Part shown: positions 1 through 5,005 of the stretch, piece after piece
How positions within the stretch are numbered: the stretch's first letter is position 1
Layout of the letters: every line of letters begins with the position of its first letter
Source of the DNA: Alphaproteobacteria bacterium UBA2723
GTDB lineage: Bacteria > Pseudomonadota > Alphaproteobacteria > RF32 > CAG-239
Reading direction: 5' to 3'
Length of the DNA: 5,005 nucleotides
Assembly (NCBI GenBank): GCA_002353835.1
Contig: DEKL01000047.1
Span: 1 to 5,005, forward strand
The notes under the pieces: generated by a model
The model's input: the letters and a program-made list of their open reading frames with translations, nothing else
Databases searched by the model: none
What the model was told of the DNA's origin: nothing
Program-made: the position numbers and the translations under genes

Positions 1-1273
1 CTTGTGACGAATAATGCGACCCTTTGATAAGAACAACATCTCCGTCTTGAAGCACTTTATTTTGCAGGAAATCAGATACCCCCTCAATAGACGGGAAATA
101 ATACTGTTCGGTCTTATCGCTGAGTTCGGCAAGCATATCTTTTGTTTCTTCGCAAACCCCTATTACCACATCAATATCATTTTCTTTTAATGCCTTGCCG
201 ACACGAATATGTGCCTCTTTGGTATAATCGCCGAGTTCAGCCATTTTGCCGATAACCGCTATTTTACGCCCCTTTTGCTTGCCAAGGCTGTTAACCGCCA
301 AAACCGTCGCATCAGGACCACCCGAATAGCTGTTATCTATCAACGTAATATGCTTACCGTTAAGGTTGATATTAAATTTCTTGCCACGCCCCTCCGGTGC
401 TGAAAAATTATTGATGGCATCAACTGCCTTTTCTAACGGCAATTGGAGCGCTTCCACAACGCTCAAAACCGCCCAGGCGTTATAAAGATAATGTTCGCCC
501 TCTTCGCTTAAATGCAAATCAACCGCCGGATGATGCGATTTACCGAAAGGTATAATTTTTTTAGCATATTTTTCTGCCGCCGCCTTTAAGATTTCCGCAT
601 GGTTGGTATCTTCATTATAAATGGCAATACCACCCTCTTTAAGCCCGGAAAAAATCTCTGCTTTGGCCTTGGCAATATTTTCTATCGTTTTTAAGAACTC
701 AATATGCATCGGGTAAACATTGGTCACCAGCGCCACGTCCGGCTCGGTTAAATGTACCAGATAATCAATCTCTAAGGGGGCAGACATTCCCATTTCTATA
801 ATAGCATATTTGGCATTCATATCTAAATCCAAAAGCGAACGCGGCACGCCGACAAAATTATTAAAATTACCGCTCGTGGCATAGGTTAAAGCATATTGTG
901 AAAGCGCGGCTTTAAGCTCCTCTTTGGTCGTCGTTTTGCCGGAACTTCCAGTTAAGGCAATCACCGTTCCCTTATATTGCCGACGGTTATATTGCGCCAG
1001 TTTTCCGAACGCTTTAAGGGTGTCTTCAACAATAATCACCCGCGCTTTATCAACGCCTGCAATTTCTTTTTCCGAAACAACGAGCGGTGCGCCTTTTTTA
1101 AGCACATCAGGGATAAAATCATGCCCGTCAAATTTTTCGCCTTTAAGCGCGATAAACAGCGTATGTTCATCAACTTGACGACTGTCTGTTGAAACCTCGT
1201 TAATTTCTGCCTCAACCACGTTTTTGTTATAACCTAAAATTTCTGCAATCTTTGTAGAAGTAAGCTTAAGCAT
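1..1273 (-). CDS. murF: UDP-N-acetylmuramoyl-tripeptide--D-alanyl-D-alanine ligase, partial (3' end off the left edge)
   Basis: MurF is a cytoplasmic ATP-dependent Mur ligase that adds D-Ala-D-Ala to UDP-MurNAc-tripeptide, the last soluble step of peptidoglycan precursor synthesis. The frame is open for 424 codons from the ATG at 1273 to the window edge. Visible motifs: P-loop TGSSGKTTTKE (108-118), GNFNNFVGVP (135-144), EMGMSAPLEI (160-169), NVYPMHIEF (185-193), AKAKAEIF (201-208, with K204 the likely carbamylated lysine), YNEDTNH (219-225), EGRG (294-297), GKMAELG (342-348) and KGS (417-419). The order is that of a complete three-domain ligase, and only the last few tens of residues should be missing. 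An AAGGGAG ribosome binding site 7 nt upstream fixes the start. Oddities: the usual YNANP substrate loop reads YSGGP (316-320), the end of the KGS motif is unusual, and the stretch between PFG (242-244) and the HYLYN motif (261-265) is short. The gene stands apart from any visible dcw cluster. A MurF-like paralogue with altered specificity is possible but less likely. Confidence 0.93.
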   Translation of the reverse strand, partial: MLKLTSTKIAEILGYNKNVVEAEINEVSTDSRQVDEHTLFIALKGEKFDGHDFIPDVLKKGAPLVVSEKEIAGVDKARVIIVEDTLKAFGKLAQYNRRQYKGTVIALTGSSGKTTTKEELKAALSQYALTYATSGNFNNFVGVPRSLLDLDMNAKYAIIEMGMSAPLEIDYLVHLTEPDVALVTNVYPMHIEFLKTIENIAKAKAEIFSGLKEGGIAIYNEDTNHAEILKAAAEKYAKKIIPFGKSHHPAVDLHLSEEGEHYLYNAWAVLSVVEALQLPLEKAVDAINNFSAPEGRGKKFNINLNGKHITLIDNSYSGGPDATVLAVNSLGKQKGRKIAVIGKMAELGDYTKEAHIRVGKALKENDIDVVIGVCEETKDMLAELSDKTEQYYFPSIEGVSDFLQNKVLQDGDVVLIKGSHYSSQ

Positions 1274-1280
1274 GCGTTTT

Positions 1281-1287
1281 CTCCCTT
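1281..1287 (-). promoter_or_regulatory. Ribosome binding site of murF
   Basis: Read on the minus strand, AAGGGAG lies 7 nt upstream of the murF ATG at 1273. It supports that start. No convincing -35/-10 pair was found upstream of it on this strand. Confidence 0.75.
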
Positions 1288-1343
1288 GTTATCATTATTC
1301 GCTTATTATCTCGCGCAAAAGTTAATTTGCGGTATAAAAGCAC

Positions 1344-1372
1344 TTGATTTTTTAACCAAGATAAGATACATT
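1344..1372 (+). promoter_or_regulatory. Possible sigma70-type promoter for nrdR-nusB-def
   Basis: TTGATT (1344-1349) and TACATT (1367-1372) are separated by 17 bp, each matching 4 of 6 consensus bases. The pair lies in the 130-bp divergent spacer, about 30 bp before the nrdR ribosome binding site. An imperfect inverted repeat (CTTGATT / AACCAAG, 1343-1360) overlaps the -35 and spacer and could be an operator, but it is weak. No palindrome resembling an NrdR box was recognised. Confidence 0.35.
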
Positions 1373-1403
1373 CATCAGCGGATTAAAATTAGGAGCAACC
1401 AAA

Positions 1404-1853
1404 ATGAAATGCCCATTTTGCGGAAAGACCAACACACAGGTTAAAGATTCTCGTGATACGGTAGATGAAAACGCCATCCGCAGACGGCGTGAATGTCCGG
1501 ATTGCGGCGGTCGTTTCACCACCTACGAACGTATAGAATTGCAAGAACTTATTGTTATCAAGAAAAACGGCGAACGTGTGCCGTTTGACCGCGAAAAGCT
1601 TTTGCGCTCCATCACTTTAGCCGTCAGCAAATGCGGTATTTCAAGCTTTGAAATAGAAAAATTGGTAGAAGGTATTCGCCGTGAATTGGAAAATTCCGGA
1701 GTGGTAGAAATTACCTCTAAAGATATCGGTGAAAAAGTAATGGAAAAGTTAATCGGTATCAACAAAGTTGCTTATATCCGTTTTGCTTCCGTTTATAAAG
1801 ATTTTAAGGAAGTCAAAGATTTTGAAGAATTTGTAAGCATGATTAAATCTTAA
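1404..1853 (+). CDS. nrdR: Transcriptional repressor NrdR
   Basis: NrdR is a cytoplasmic nucleotide-sensing repressor of ribonucleotide reductase genes. Its zinc-ribbon half binds NrdR boxes, and its ATP-cone half senses ATP/dATP. The 149-residue length is standard. The zinc ligands are in the expected places (C3, C6, C31, C34), followed by GGRFTTYER (35-43). The ATP-cone spans about 49-139, with VIKKNGERVPFDREKLLRSI at 51-70 and the family signature VAYIRFASVYKDF at 122-134. The common KRP(V)S segment of the cone reads KCGIS here, a small deviation. An AGGAG ribosome binding site at 1391-1395, 8 nt before the ATG, fixes the start. It is first in a rightward cluster with nusB (20-bp gap) and def, and divergent from murF. 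In many alphaproteobacteria nrdR is followed by riboflavin genes, and here it is not. Confidence 0.97.
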   Translation: MKCPFCGKTNTQVKDSRDTVDENAIRRRRECPDCGGRFTTYERIELQELIVIKKNGERVPFDREKLLRSITLAVSKCGISSFEIEKLVEGIRRELENSGVVEITSKDIGEKVMEKLIGINKVAYIRFASVYKDFKEVKDFEEFVSMIKS

Positions 1854-1873
1854 AGATTAAGGCAAAGAGAACT

Positions 1874-2359
1874 ATGGCAAAATTCGTTTCTGAAAAAATA
1901 AGAAAAAAATCCGGCGCACGTTTGGCGGCGGTACAAGCAACCTATATGGCAGCATTTTCCGATTTAAGTGTTGATGAAGTAATAGAAGACTTTAAATCCG
2001 GCTCTATCGGTCGTTATGCTATTGAAGAAGATGCTGTTAGCGGCGAACATACCGTTGAATTGGAAGAAATGGATAAGCCGTATTTTGAAGCCCTTGTTCG
2101 CGGTGTTCATAGCAAAAAACAAGCCTTGGAAAATTCCCTGCGCTCGTACTTAAAAGAAGCTTCCGCTTATGACCACATGAATGCCACCATGCAAGCTTTA
2201 TTGCTCTGCGCGGTTTATGAACTCGCCTACACCACAGATGTAGATACCAAAGTGTTGATACAGGAATACGTTGATTTAGCTTACGCCTTCTTTATGAAGA
2301 ACGAACCGAAAATGATTAACGCCCTTTTAGACCAAATAGCTAAAAACATAAGGATGTAA
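1874..2359 (+). CDS. nusB: Transcription antitermination protein NusB
   Basis: NusB is an all-helical RNA-binding protein. With NusE (ribosomal protein S10) it recognises boxA RNA and supports processive transcription of rRNA operons. At 161 residues the size is normal for an alphaproteobacterial NusB. Visible family features are the N-terminal RNA-binding helix (KSGARLAAVQATYM, 12-25) and the C-terminal signature VLIQEYVDLAYAFF (127-140) followed by MINALLDQIAKNI (147-159), where many homologues read FVNGxLD. It starts 20 bp after nrdR and ends 2 bp before def, so the three genes are probably co-transcribed. The ribosome binding site is weak (AAGG at 1859-1862 is 11 nt away; AGAGA is very close to the ATG), which suggests partial dependence on translation from nrdR. 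The central part is divergent, but the two end motifs make the assignment firm. Confidence 0.93.
   Translation: MAKFVSEKIRKKSGARLAAVQATYMAAFSDLSVDEVIEDFKSGSIGRYAIEEDAVSGEHTVELEEMDKPYFEALVRGVHSKKQALENSLRSYLKEASAYDHMNATMQALLLCAVYELAYTTDVDTKVLIQEYVDLAYAFFMKNEPKMINALLDQIAKNIRM
2350..2354 (+). promoter_or_regulatory. Ribosome binding site of def inside the 3' end of nusB
   Basis: AAGGA lies 7 nt upstream of the ATG at 2362 but 16 nt upstream of the next in-frame ATG (2371). This favours 2362 as the start. The site overlaps the last codons of nusB, so translation of the two genes is likely coupled. Confidence 0.65.
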
Positions 2360-2361
2360 TC

Positions 2362-2874
2362 ATGGCGATAATGAAACTCTACACATATCCCGATAAGATT
2401 TTAGCCGAAAAATGCGATAAAGTTGAAAAAGTAACTGATGAAACGCGCAAAATTTTGGACGATATGTTAGAAACCATGTATGCCGATAAAGGGGTTGGTT
2501 TGGCCGCTCCGCAGGTAGGTCTTAAACAACGCATGATCGTTATTGATGACAAAGTCGGCGAAGACGGTACACCGGGACCGCACCCGCTTTATCTGGTTAA
2601 TCCGGAAATTATAGAAAAATCCGCCGAAACCATTTTCTTTAACGAGGGGTGCTTATCCCTCCCCGGACAATGCGCAGAAGTAGAAAGACACCAACGTGTT
2701 ACCGTTCGCTATTTAGACTATAACGGCAAGGAACAAACATTAAAAGCAGAAGACTATTTAGCCGTTATCTTGCAACATGAAACGGACCACTTAGACGGTA
2801 TCTTATACATAGACCATTTAAGCCGCTTAAAGAGAAATATGATAATTAAAAAATTAAAAAAACAGGCTGACTAG
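2362..2874 (+). CDS. def: Peptide deformylase
   Basis: Peptide deformylase is a cytoplasmic metalloenzyme that removes the formyl group from the N-terminal methionine of nascent proteins at the ribosome. All three family motifs are intact: GVGLAAPQ (44-51), EGCLSLP (95-101) and QHETDHLDG (138-146). They give metal ligands C97, H139 and H143 and catalytic E140. The length of 170 residues is typical of a bacterial type I enzyme. The N terminus MKLYTYPDKIL is usual for the family and here carries three extra residues (MAI); the ribosome binding site supports the longer start. It is last in the nrdR-nusB-def cluster, 2 bp after nusB. The methionyl-tRNA formyltransferase gene (fmt), a frequent partner, does not follow. 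There is no convincing terminator after the stop codon. Confidence 0.97.
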   Translation: MAIMKLYTYPDKILAEKCDKVEKVTDETRKILDDMLETMYADKGVGLAAPQVGLKQRMIVIDDKVGEDGTPGPHPLYLVNPEIIEKSAETIFFNEGCLSLPGQCAEVERHQRVTVRYLDYNGKEQTLKAEDYLAVILQHETDHLDGILYIDHLSRLKRNMIIKKLKKQAD

Positions 2875-2882
2875 TCCCCTTT

Positions 2883-2894
2883 AAAAAATTTTTT
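2883..2894 (+). promoter_or_regulatory. A6T6 tract in UP-element position
   Basis: AAAAAATTTTTT is a perfect 12-bp A/T palindrome. Counting from the transcription start predicted at about 2940, it lies near -57 to -46, where the RNA polymerase alpha subunit contacts UP elements. It could also bend the DNA. It has no GC-rich stem, so it is not a good terminator for def, although it may weakly slow transcription. Confidence 0.45.
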
Positions 2895-2904
2895 CTTCCC
2901 CCTC

Positions 2905-2933
2905 TTGCAGAATTTTAAAGTATTCATTATACT
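2905..2933 (+). promoter_or_regulatory. Strong sigma70-type promoter of the repeat-protein gene
   Basis: TTGCAG (2905-2910) and TATACT (2928-2933) are separated by exactly 17 bp, with 4/6 and 5/6 consensus matches and an A/T tract just upstream. Transcription should begin near 2940, about 38 nt before the ATG at 2978. This makes the next gene an independent unit and not an extension of the def cluster. Confidence 0.7.
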
Positions 2934-2977
2934 GCGCGCCATAAACATATTTTTATAACTATTAAACAAAAATTTTT

Positions 2978-3394
2978 ATGGCACAAAAAGTTTTTACAGA
3001 AGAAGAACAGTTGGATCTGTTTACCAACGTGCTCGGCGCCCCTGAACTTTTAAGGGAATACATTGAGAGTGGGCGTGAGCTCTGTGATGAGGCACAAGTC
3101 AAACTTTATGAACTGGAGGCTCCGTTCAACGAAGATTTGATTATCCTTTACATAGACAAAGGCTACTTACTCTCAGAGGATGCTGAAGTCAAATTATTTG
3201 ACCTGCCGCTGGGTGAGATGCTGGTGGAAACCTATTGCTTTGAAAAGGATCACTATCTGCAACCCAAAGCCCAGCTGAAACTTCTTCAAATGCCGGATAA
3301 AAAACTGGCGCAGCGCTACATCCGCTTCTACAAGAAAACCCCGTATCTTTGCACGGAGTTTATTGACCAAGCAAAACAACTTGGTTTGATGTAA
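2978..3394 (+). CDS. Hypothetical protein with about four tandem 29-30-residue repeats
   Basis: I do not recognise this 138-residue protein, and no function is assigned. It has no signal peptide or membrane segment and is rich in Glu, Lys, Leu and Tyr, so it is probably cytosolic. It consists of repeats anchored on an E-A-Q-V-K-L-F-like core: EEQLDLF (9-15), EAQVKLY (38-44), DAEVKLF (68-74), KAQLKLL (97-103), plus a partial fifth near 127-132. Each core is followed after 15-18 residues by an aromatic position (Y28, Y58, Y86, Y114) and then a turn. This suggests stacked helical hairpins, as in other alpha-solenoid repeat proteins. The ATG at 2978 is the only plausible start: the frame is closed by TAA at 2963-2965 and the next Met is residue 81. 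There is no Shine-Dalgarno. Codon use differs from def and nusB: 8 of 24 Leu codons are CTG, against about one in each of those genes. It has its own promoter and terminator. Confidence 0.85.
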   Translation: MAQKVFTEEEQLDLFTNVLGAPELLREYIESGRELCDEAQVKLYELEAPFNEDLIILYIDKGYLLSEDAEVKLFDLPLGEMLVETYCFEKDHYLQPKAQLKLLQMPDKKLAQRYIRFYKKTPYLCTEFIDQAKQLGLM

Positions 3395-3405
3395 AACAAT
3401 CGTCG

Positions 3406-3435
3406 GCGGTCCCCTTCTTGGGAACCGCTTTTTTT
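3406..3435 (+). terminator. Rho-independent terminator of the repeat-protein gene
   Basis: GCGGT-CCC (3406-3413) pairs with GGG-A-ACCGC (3420-3428). The stem is 8 bp with one bulged A and a 6-nt loop, followed by seven T (3429-3435). It lies 11 nt after the stop codon. On the opposite strand the hairpin remains but has no clean T run, so it would only weakly end the convergent small gene. Confidence 0.88.
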
Positions 3436-3440
3436 ATGAC

Positions 3441-3596
3441 TTAACGACCACGAAGATTGTTCTTCTCTAATTGCATCAATTCGGAAATTAAAGAAGAGAG
3501 AAATATCCATCTTATGACAAACAAACTATAAAAGCTGCCACGATAACGCTCTCTTGTCCTCTTATTAAATTTTTCCGTCCGTTCCTGATGTCTCAT
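3441..3596 (-). CDS. Small 51-residue basic/hydrophobic protein, unknown function
   Basis: I do not recognise this product. It has a strongly basic, polar N-terminal part (about 1-20, with repeated R, K and E), then a hydrophobic segment at about 21-40 (SFYSLFVIRWIFLSSLISEL), then a polar basic tail ending RGR. This would suit a single-pass or membrane-surface small protein, although R29 interrupts the hydrophobic segment. The ATG at 3596 is chosen over the longer frame beginning at 3668. It has AAGGAG 7 nt upstream and lies 15 nt after a predicted transcription start, and the longer start would lie upstream of that promoter. It is transcribed leftward, downstream of the tuf terminator, and its stop lies 6 bp from the convergent terminator. 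A regulatory RNA that contains an accidental reading frame is an alternative. Confidence 0.55.
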   Translation of the reverse strand: MRHQERTEKFNKRTRERYRGSFYSLFVIRWIFLSSLISELMQLEKNNLRGR

Positions 3597-3603
3597 TGTC
3601 TTT

Positions 3604-3609
3604 CTCCTT
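3604..3609 (-). promoter_or_regulatory. Ribosome binding site of the 51-residue gene
   Basis: Read on the minus strand, AAGGAG is a full-strength Shine-Dalgarno 7 nt before the ATG at 3596. It is the main reason for treating this short frame as translated. Confidence 0.65.
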
Positions 3610-3617
3610 ATAGCATA

Positions 3618-3646
3618 ATTATACCACAATTTTCCCCTTAAAACAA
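3618..3646 (-). promoter_or_regulatory. Extended -10 sigma70 promoter for the small gene
   Basis: On the minus strand the -10 is a perfect TATAAT (3623-3618) preceded by TGG, giving the extended -10 form TGnTATAAT. TTGTTT (3646-3641) lies 17 bp upstream as a modest -35. The predicted start is near 3611, only about 15 nt before the ATG. The promoter sits just downstream of the tuf terminator, so the small gene appears to be its own transcription unit. Confidence 0.7.
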
Positions 3647-3676
3647 CAAAAAGCGGAATCAACTGCATTTAAACTG

Positions 3677-3704
3677 AAAAAGCAGTTCCGAAGAACTGCT
3701 TTTT
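3677..3704 (-). terminator. Terminator of tuf, potentially bidirectional
   Basis: GCAGTTC (3682-3688) and GAACTGC (3693-3699) form a perfect 7-bp stem with a 4-nt loop, flanked by five A on one side and five T on the other. It can therefore act in both directions. In the RNA read leftward from tuf, the loop is UUCG closed by C-G, a very stable tetraloop, followed by a U run. This fits a tuf terminator about 110 nt after the stop codon. Confidence 0.87.
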
Positions 3705-3710
3705 GCAATG

Positions 3711-3803
3711 GGTTTGGAGAGTGCCTGTGCTGGAAGTGACGCCGCGAGCGCGGTGTACACGACCAGTACATAAGCGAGCGCCGACACAATCATGACAGGC
3801 GCT
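3711..3803. repeat. GC-rich foldable element in the tuf 3' region
   Basis: This non-coding stretch between the tuf stop and its terminator is about 60% G+C by hand count over 3711-3800, clearly richer than its AT-leaning surroundings. It holds an outer inverted repeat AGTGCCTGT (3720-3728) / ACAGGCGCT (3795-3803), 9 bp with one G-T wobble on the plus strand. It also holds a hairpin CCGCGAGCGCGG (3742-3753), a palindrome GTGTACAC (3753-3760), and the octamer GCGAGCGC repeated directly at 3744-3751 and 3774-3781, 30 bp apart. This combination resembles a dispersed intergenic palindromic element or a structured RNA. Only one copy is in the window, so repeat status is inferred. It is not a tRNA: no T-loop or cloverleaf was found. 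Confidence 0.4.
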
Positions 3804-3814
3804 ATACAAATCCC

Positions 3815-5005
3815 CTATTCAATAATCTTGGTAACGACGCCGGCACCAACCGTATGTCCACCTTCACGAATAGCGAAGCGCAAGCCTTCGTTCATCGCAA
3901 TCGGGTGAATCAAAGTTGCTGTCATGGTGATGTTATCACCAGGCATTACCATTTCCGTTCCGGCTTTAAGTTCAATTGAACCGGTTACGTCTGTTGTACG
4001 GAAATAGAATTGCGGACGATAGTTGTTAAAGAACGGTGTATGACGTCCACCTTCTTCCTTCGTCAAAATGTAGCATTCGCAAAGGAATTTTGTGTGCGGA
4101 GTGATTGAACCAGGAGCAGCCAATACTTGACCACGTTCAACTTCTTCACGCTTTGTACCACGAAGAAGTACACCGATGTTATCACCGGCTTCACCTTCGT
4201 CCAACAACTTACGGAACATTTCAATACCGGTACATGTTGTCTTTTGTGTCGGCTTAATACCAACGATTTCAATTTCATCACCAACATGTAATACACCACG
4301 TTCTACACGGCCGGTTACAACCGTACCACGACCGGAAATGGAGAATACGTCTTCAATCGGCATCAAGAACGGTAAGTCTTTCGGACGATCCGGTTGCGGA
4401 ATGTAGCTATCTACGGCATTCATCAATTCAATGATGGAATCATGACCAATCTTCGGGTCGCCGTTTTCCAATACTGCTAATGCAGAACCTTTAATTATCG
4501 GAATTTCATCACCAGGGAAGTCATAAGAACTTAACAAGTCACGAATTTCCATTTCTACCAATTCCAACAACTCAGGGTCATCTACTTGGTCAACTTTGTT
4601 CATATATACAACAATAGCCGGAACACCTACTTGACGTGCCAACAAAATGTGTTCACGAGTTTGCGGCATCGGACCATCAGCAGCTGATACAACCAAGATT
4701 GCACCATCCATTTGAGCAGCACCGGTAATCATGTTTTTAACATAGTCAGCGTGGCCCGGGCAGTCAACGTGTGCATAGTGACGCTTATCTGTTTCATACT
4801 CAACGTGGGAGGTATTAATGGTAATACCACGTGCACGCTCTTCAGGTGCTTTATCAATGTTTGCATAATCTACGAATTCAGCATCACCCTTTTCTGCCAA
4901 TACTTTTGTAATTGCAGCGGTTAATGTTGTTTTACCGTGGTCAACGTGACCAATGGTACCAATGTTGCAGTGTGGCTTACTGCGTTCAAACTTCTCTTTT
5001 GCCAT
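3815..5005 (-). CDS. tuf: Translation elongation factor Tu
   Basis: EF-Tu is the cytosolic GTPase that delivers aminoacyl-tRNA to the ribosomal A site. The gene is complete at 396 residues, the usual length; its ATG is the last codon of the window, so its ribosome binding site and promoter are not visible. GTPase motifs: G1 GHVDHGKT (19-26), G2 RGITIN (59-64), G3 DCPGHADY (81-88, with catalytic H85), G4 NKVD (136-139) and G5 SAL (174-176). Domains 2 and 3 follow without gaps, ending [11 protein letters not shown]. The stretch after NKVD ([20 protein letters not shown]) is alphaproteobacterial in style. Q125, equivalent to a known kirromycin-sensitivity position, is unchanged. Near the C terminus the common GGRTVGAG reads GGHTVGAG. 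A terminator follows and not rpsJ or secE, so this is the last gene of its transcript. Confidence 0.99.
   Translation of the reverse strand: MAKEKFERSKPHCNIGTIGHVDHGKTTLTAAITKVLAEKGDAEFVDYANIDKAPEERARGITINTSHVEYETDKRHYAHVDCPGHADYVKNMITGAAQMDGAILVVSAADGPMPQTREHILLARQVGVPAIVVYMNKVDQVDDPELLELVEMEIRDLLSSYDFPGDEIPIIKGSALAVLENGDPKIGHDSIIELMNAVDSYIPQPDRPKDLPFLMPIEDVFSISGRGTVVTGRVERGVLHVGDEIEIVGIKPTQKTTCTGIEMFRKLLDEGEAGDNIGVLLRGTKREEVERGQVLAAPGSITPHTKFLCECYILTKEEGGRHTPFFNNYRPQFYFRTTDVTGSIELKAGTEMVMPGDNITMTATLIHPIAMNEGLRFAIREGGHTVGAGVVTKIIE

Noticed and set aside
209..1192. Plus-strand frames opposite murF (209-403, 924-1178, 977-1192)
   Set aside because: They are antisense to the intact murF frame and have no family features of their own. 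They are shadows of its codon pattern.
1274..1403. NrdR box (autoregulation) in the murF-nrdR spacer
   Set aside because: No pair of sequences resembling the conserved 16-bp NrdR palindrome is visible. Only a weak imperfect inverted repeat at 1343-1360 was seen.
2869..2894. Terminator of the nrdR-nusB-def cluster
   Set aside because: GACTAGTC is a palindrome with too small a loop, and A6T6 has no G-C pairs. Neither makes a convincing rho-independent hairpin.
3441..3668. The 75-codon version of the small minus-strand gene starting at 3668
   Set aside because: Its first codons cover the -35/-10 promoter at 3618-3646. The internal ATG at 3596 has the strong ribosome binding site.
3659..3793. 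A 44-codon minus-strand frame beginning MIVSALAYVLVVYTALAAS that looks like a signal peptide
   Set aside because: It has no ribosome binding site, lies over the GC-rich element and reads straight through the tuf terminator hairpin. It is most likely an accident of the GC-rich sequence.
3705..3814. A tRNA gene after tuf
   Set aside because: Both strands were read for a T-loop and a cloverleaf with matching acceptor ends. None was found.
4063..4924. Other frames inside tuf (4063-4299 minus, 4176-4406 plus, 4712-4924 plus)
   Set aside because: All are nested in the highly conserved tuf coding sequence and have no independent support.

Overview
The window looks like a chromosomal housekeeping segment from an AT-leaning alphaproteobacterium, probably an uncultured, host-associated one. 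The evidence is the EF-Tu sequence style (a [24 protein letters not shown] stretch), the alphaproteobacterial MurF pattern (PMHIEF followed by AKAKAEIF), and the nrdR/nusB neighbourhood. The lineage is inferred from motifs and not from any search.

Layout from left to right. A 5'-complete but left-truncated murF (peptidoglycan precursor ligase) runs leftward from 1273. A 130-bp divergent spacer follows, then a tight rightward cluster nrdR-nusB-def (1404-2874): a ribonucleotide reductase repressor, an rRNA antitermination factor and peptide deformylase. The riboflavin genes that often separate nrdR and nusB in alphaproteobacteria are absent here. Next is a rightward orphan gene (2978-3394) with its own well-formed promoter and an A/T tract in UP-element position. 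Its leader contains no G and so has no Shine-Dalgarno. It encodes an unrecognised protein built of about four 29-30-residue repeats and ends at a clear rho-independent terminator.

The right part is leftward. A complete tuf (EF-Tu, 3815-5005) is followed by a GC-rich, foldable 3' segment (about 3711-3803) and a near-perfect hairpin terminator (3677-3704). Downstream of that terminator an extended -10 promoter and a strong ribosome binding site lead into a 51-residue basic/hydrophobic small protein gene (3441-3596), convergent with the repeat-protein gene.

Most of the window is core machinery for cell wall synthesis, dNTP control, rRNA transcription and translation. The less ordinary items are the repeat protein, the small membrane-type protein, the GC-rich element downstream of tuf, the divergent substrate loop of MurF, and the missing rib genes. 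No complete novel multi-gene system is evident. No tRNA, rRNA, CRISPR array or insertion sequence was seen.
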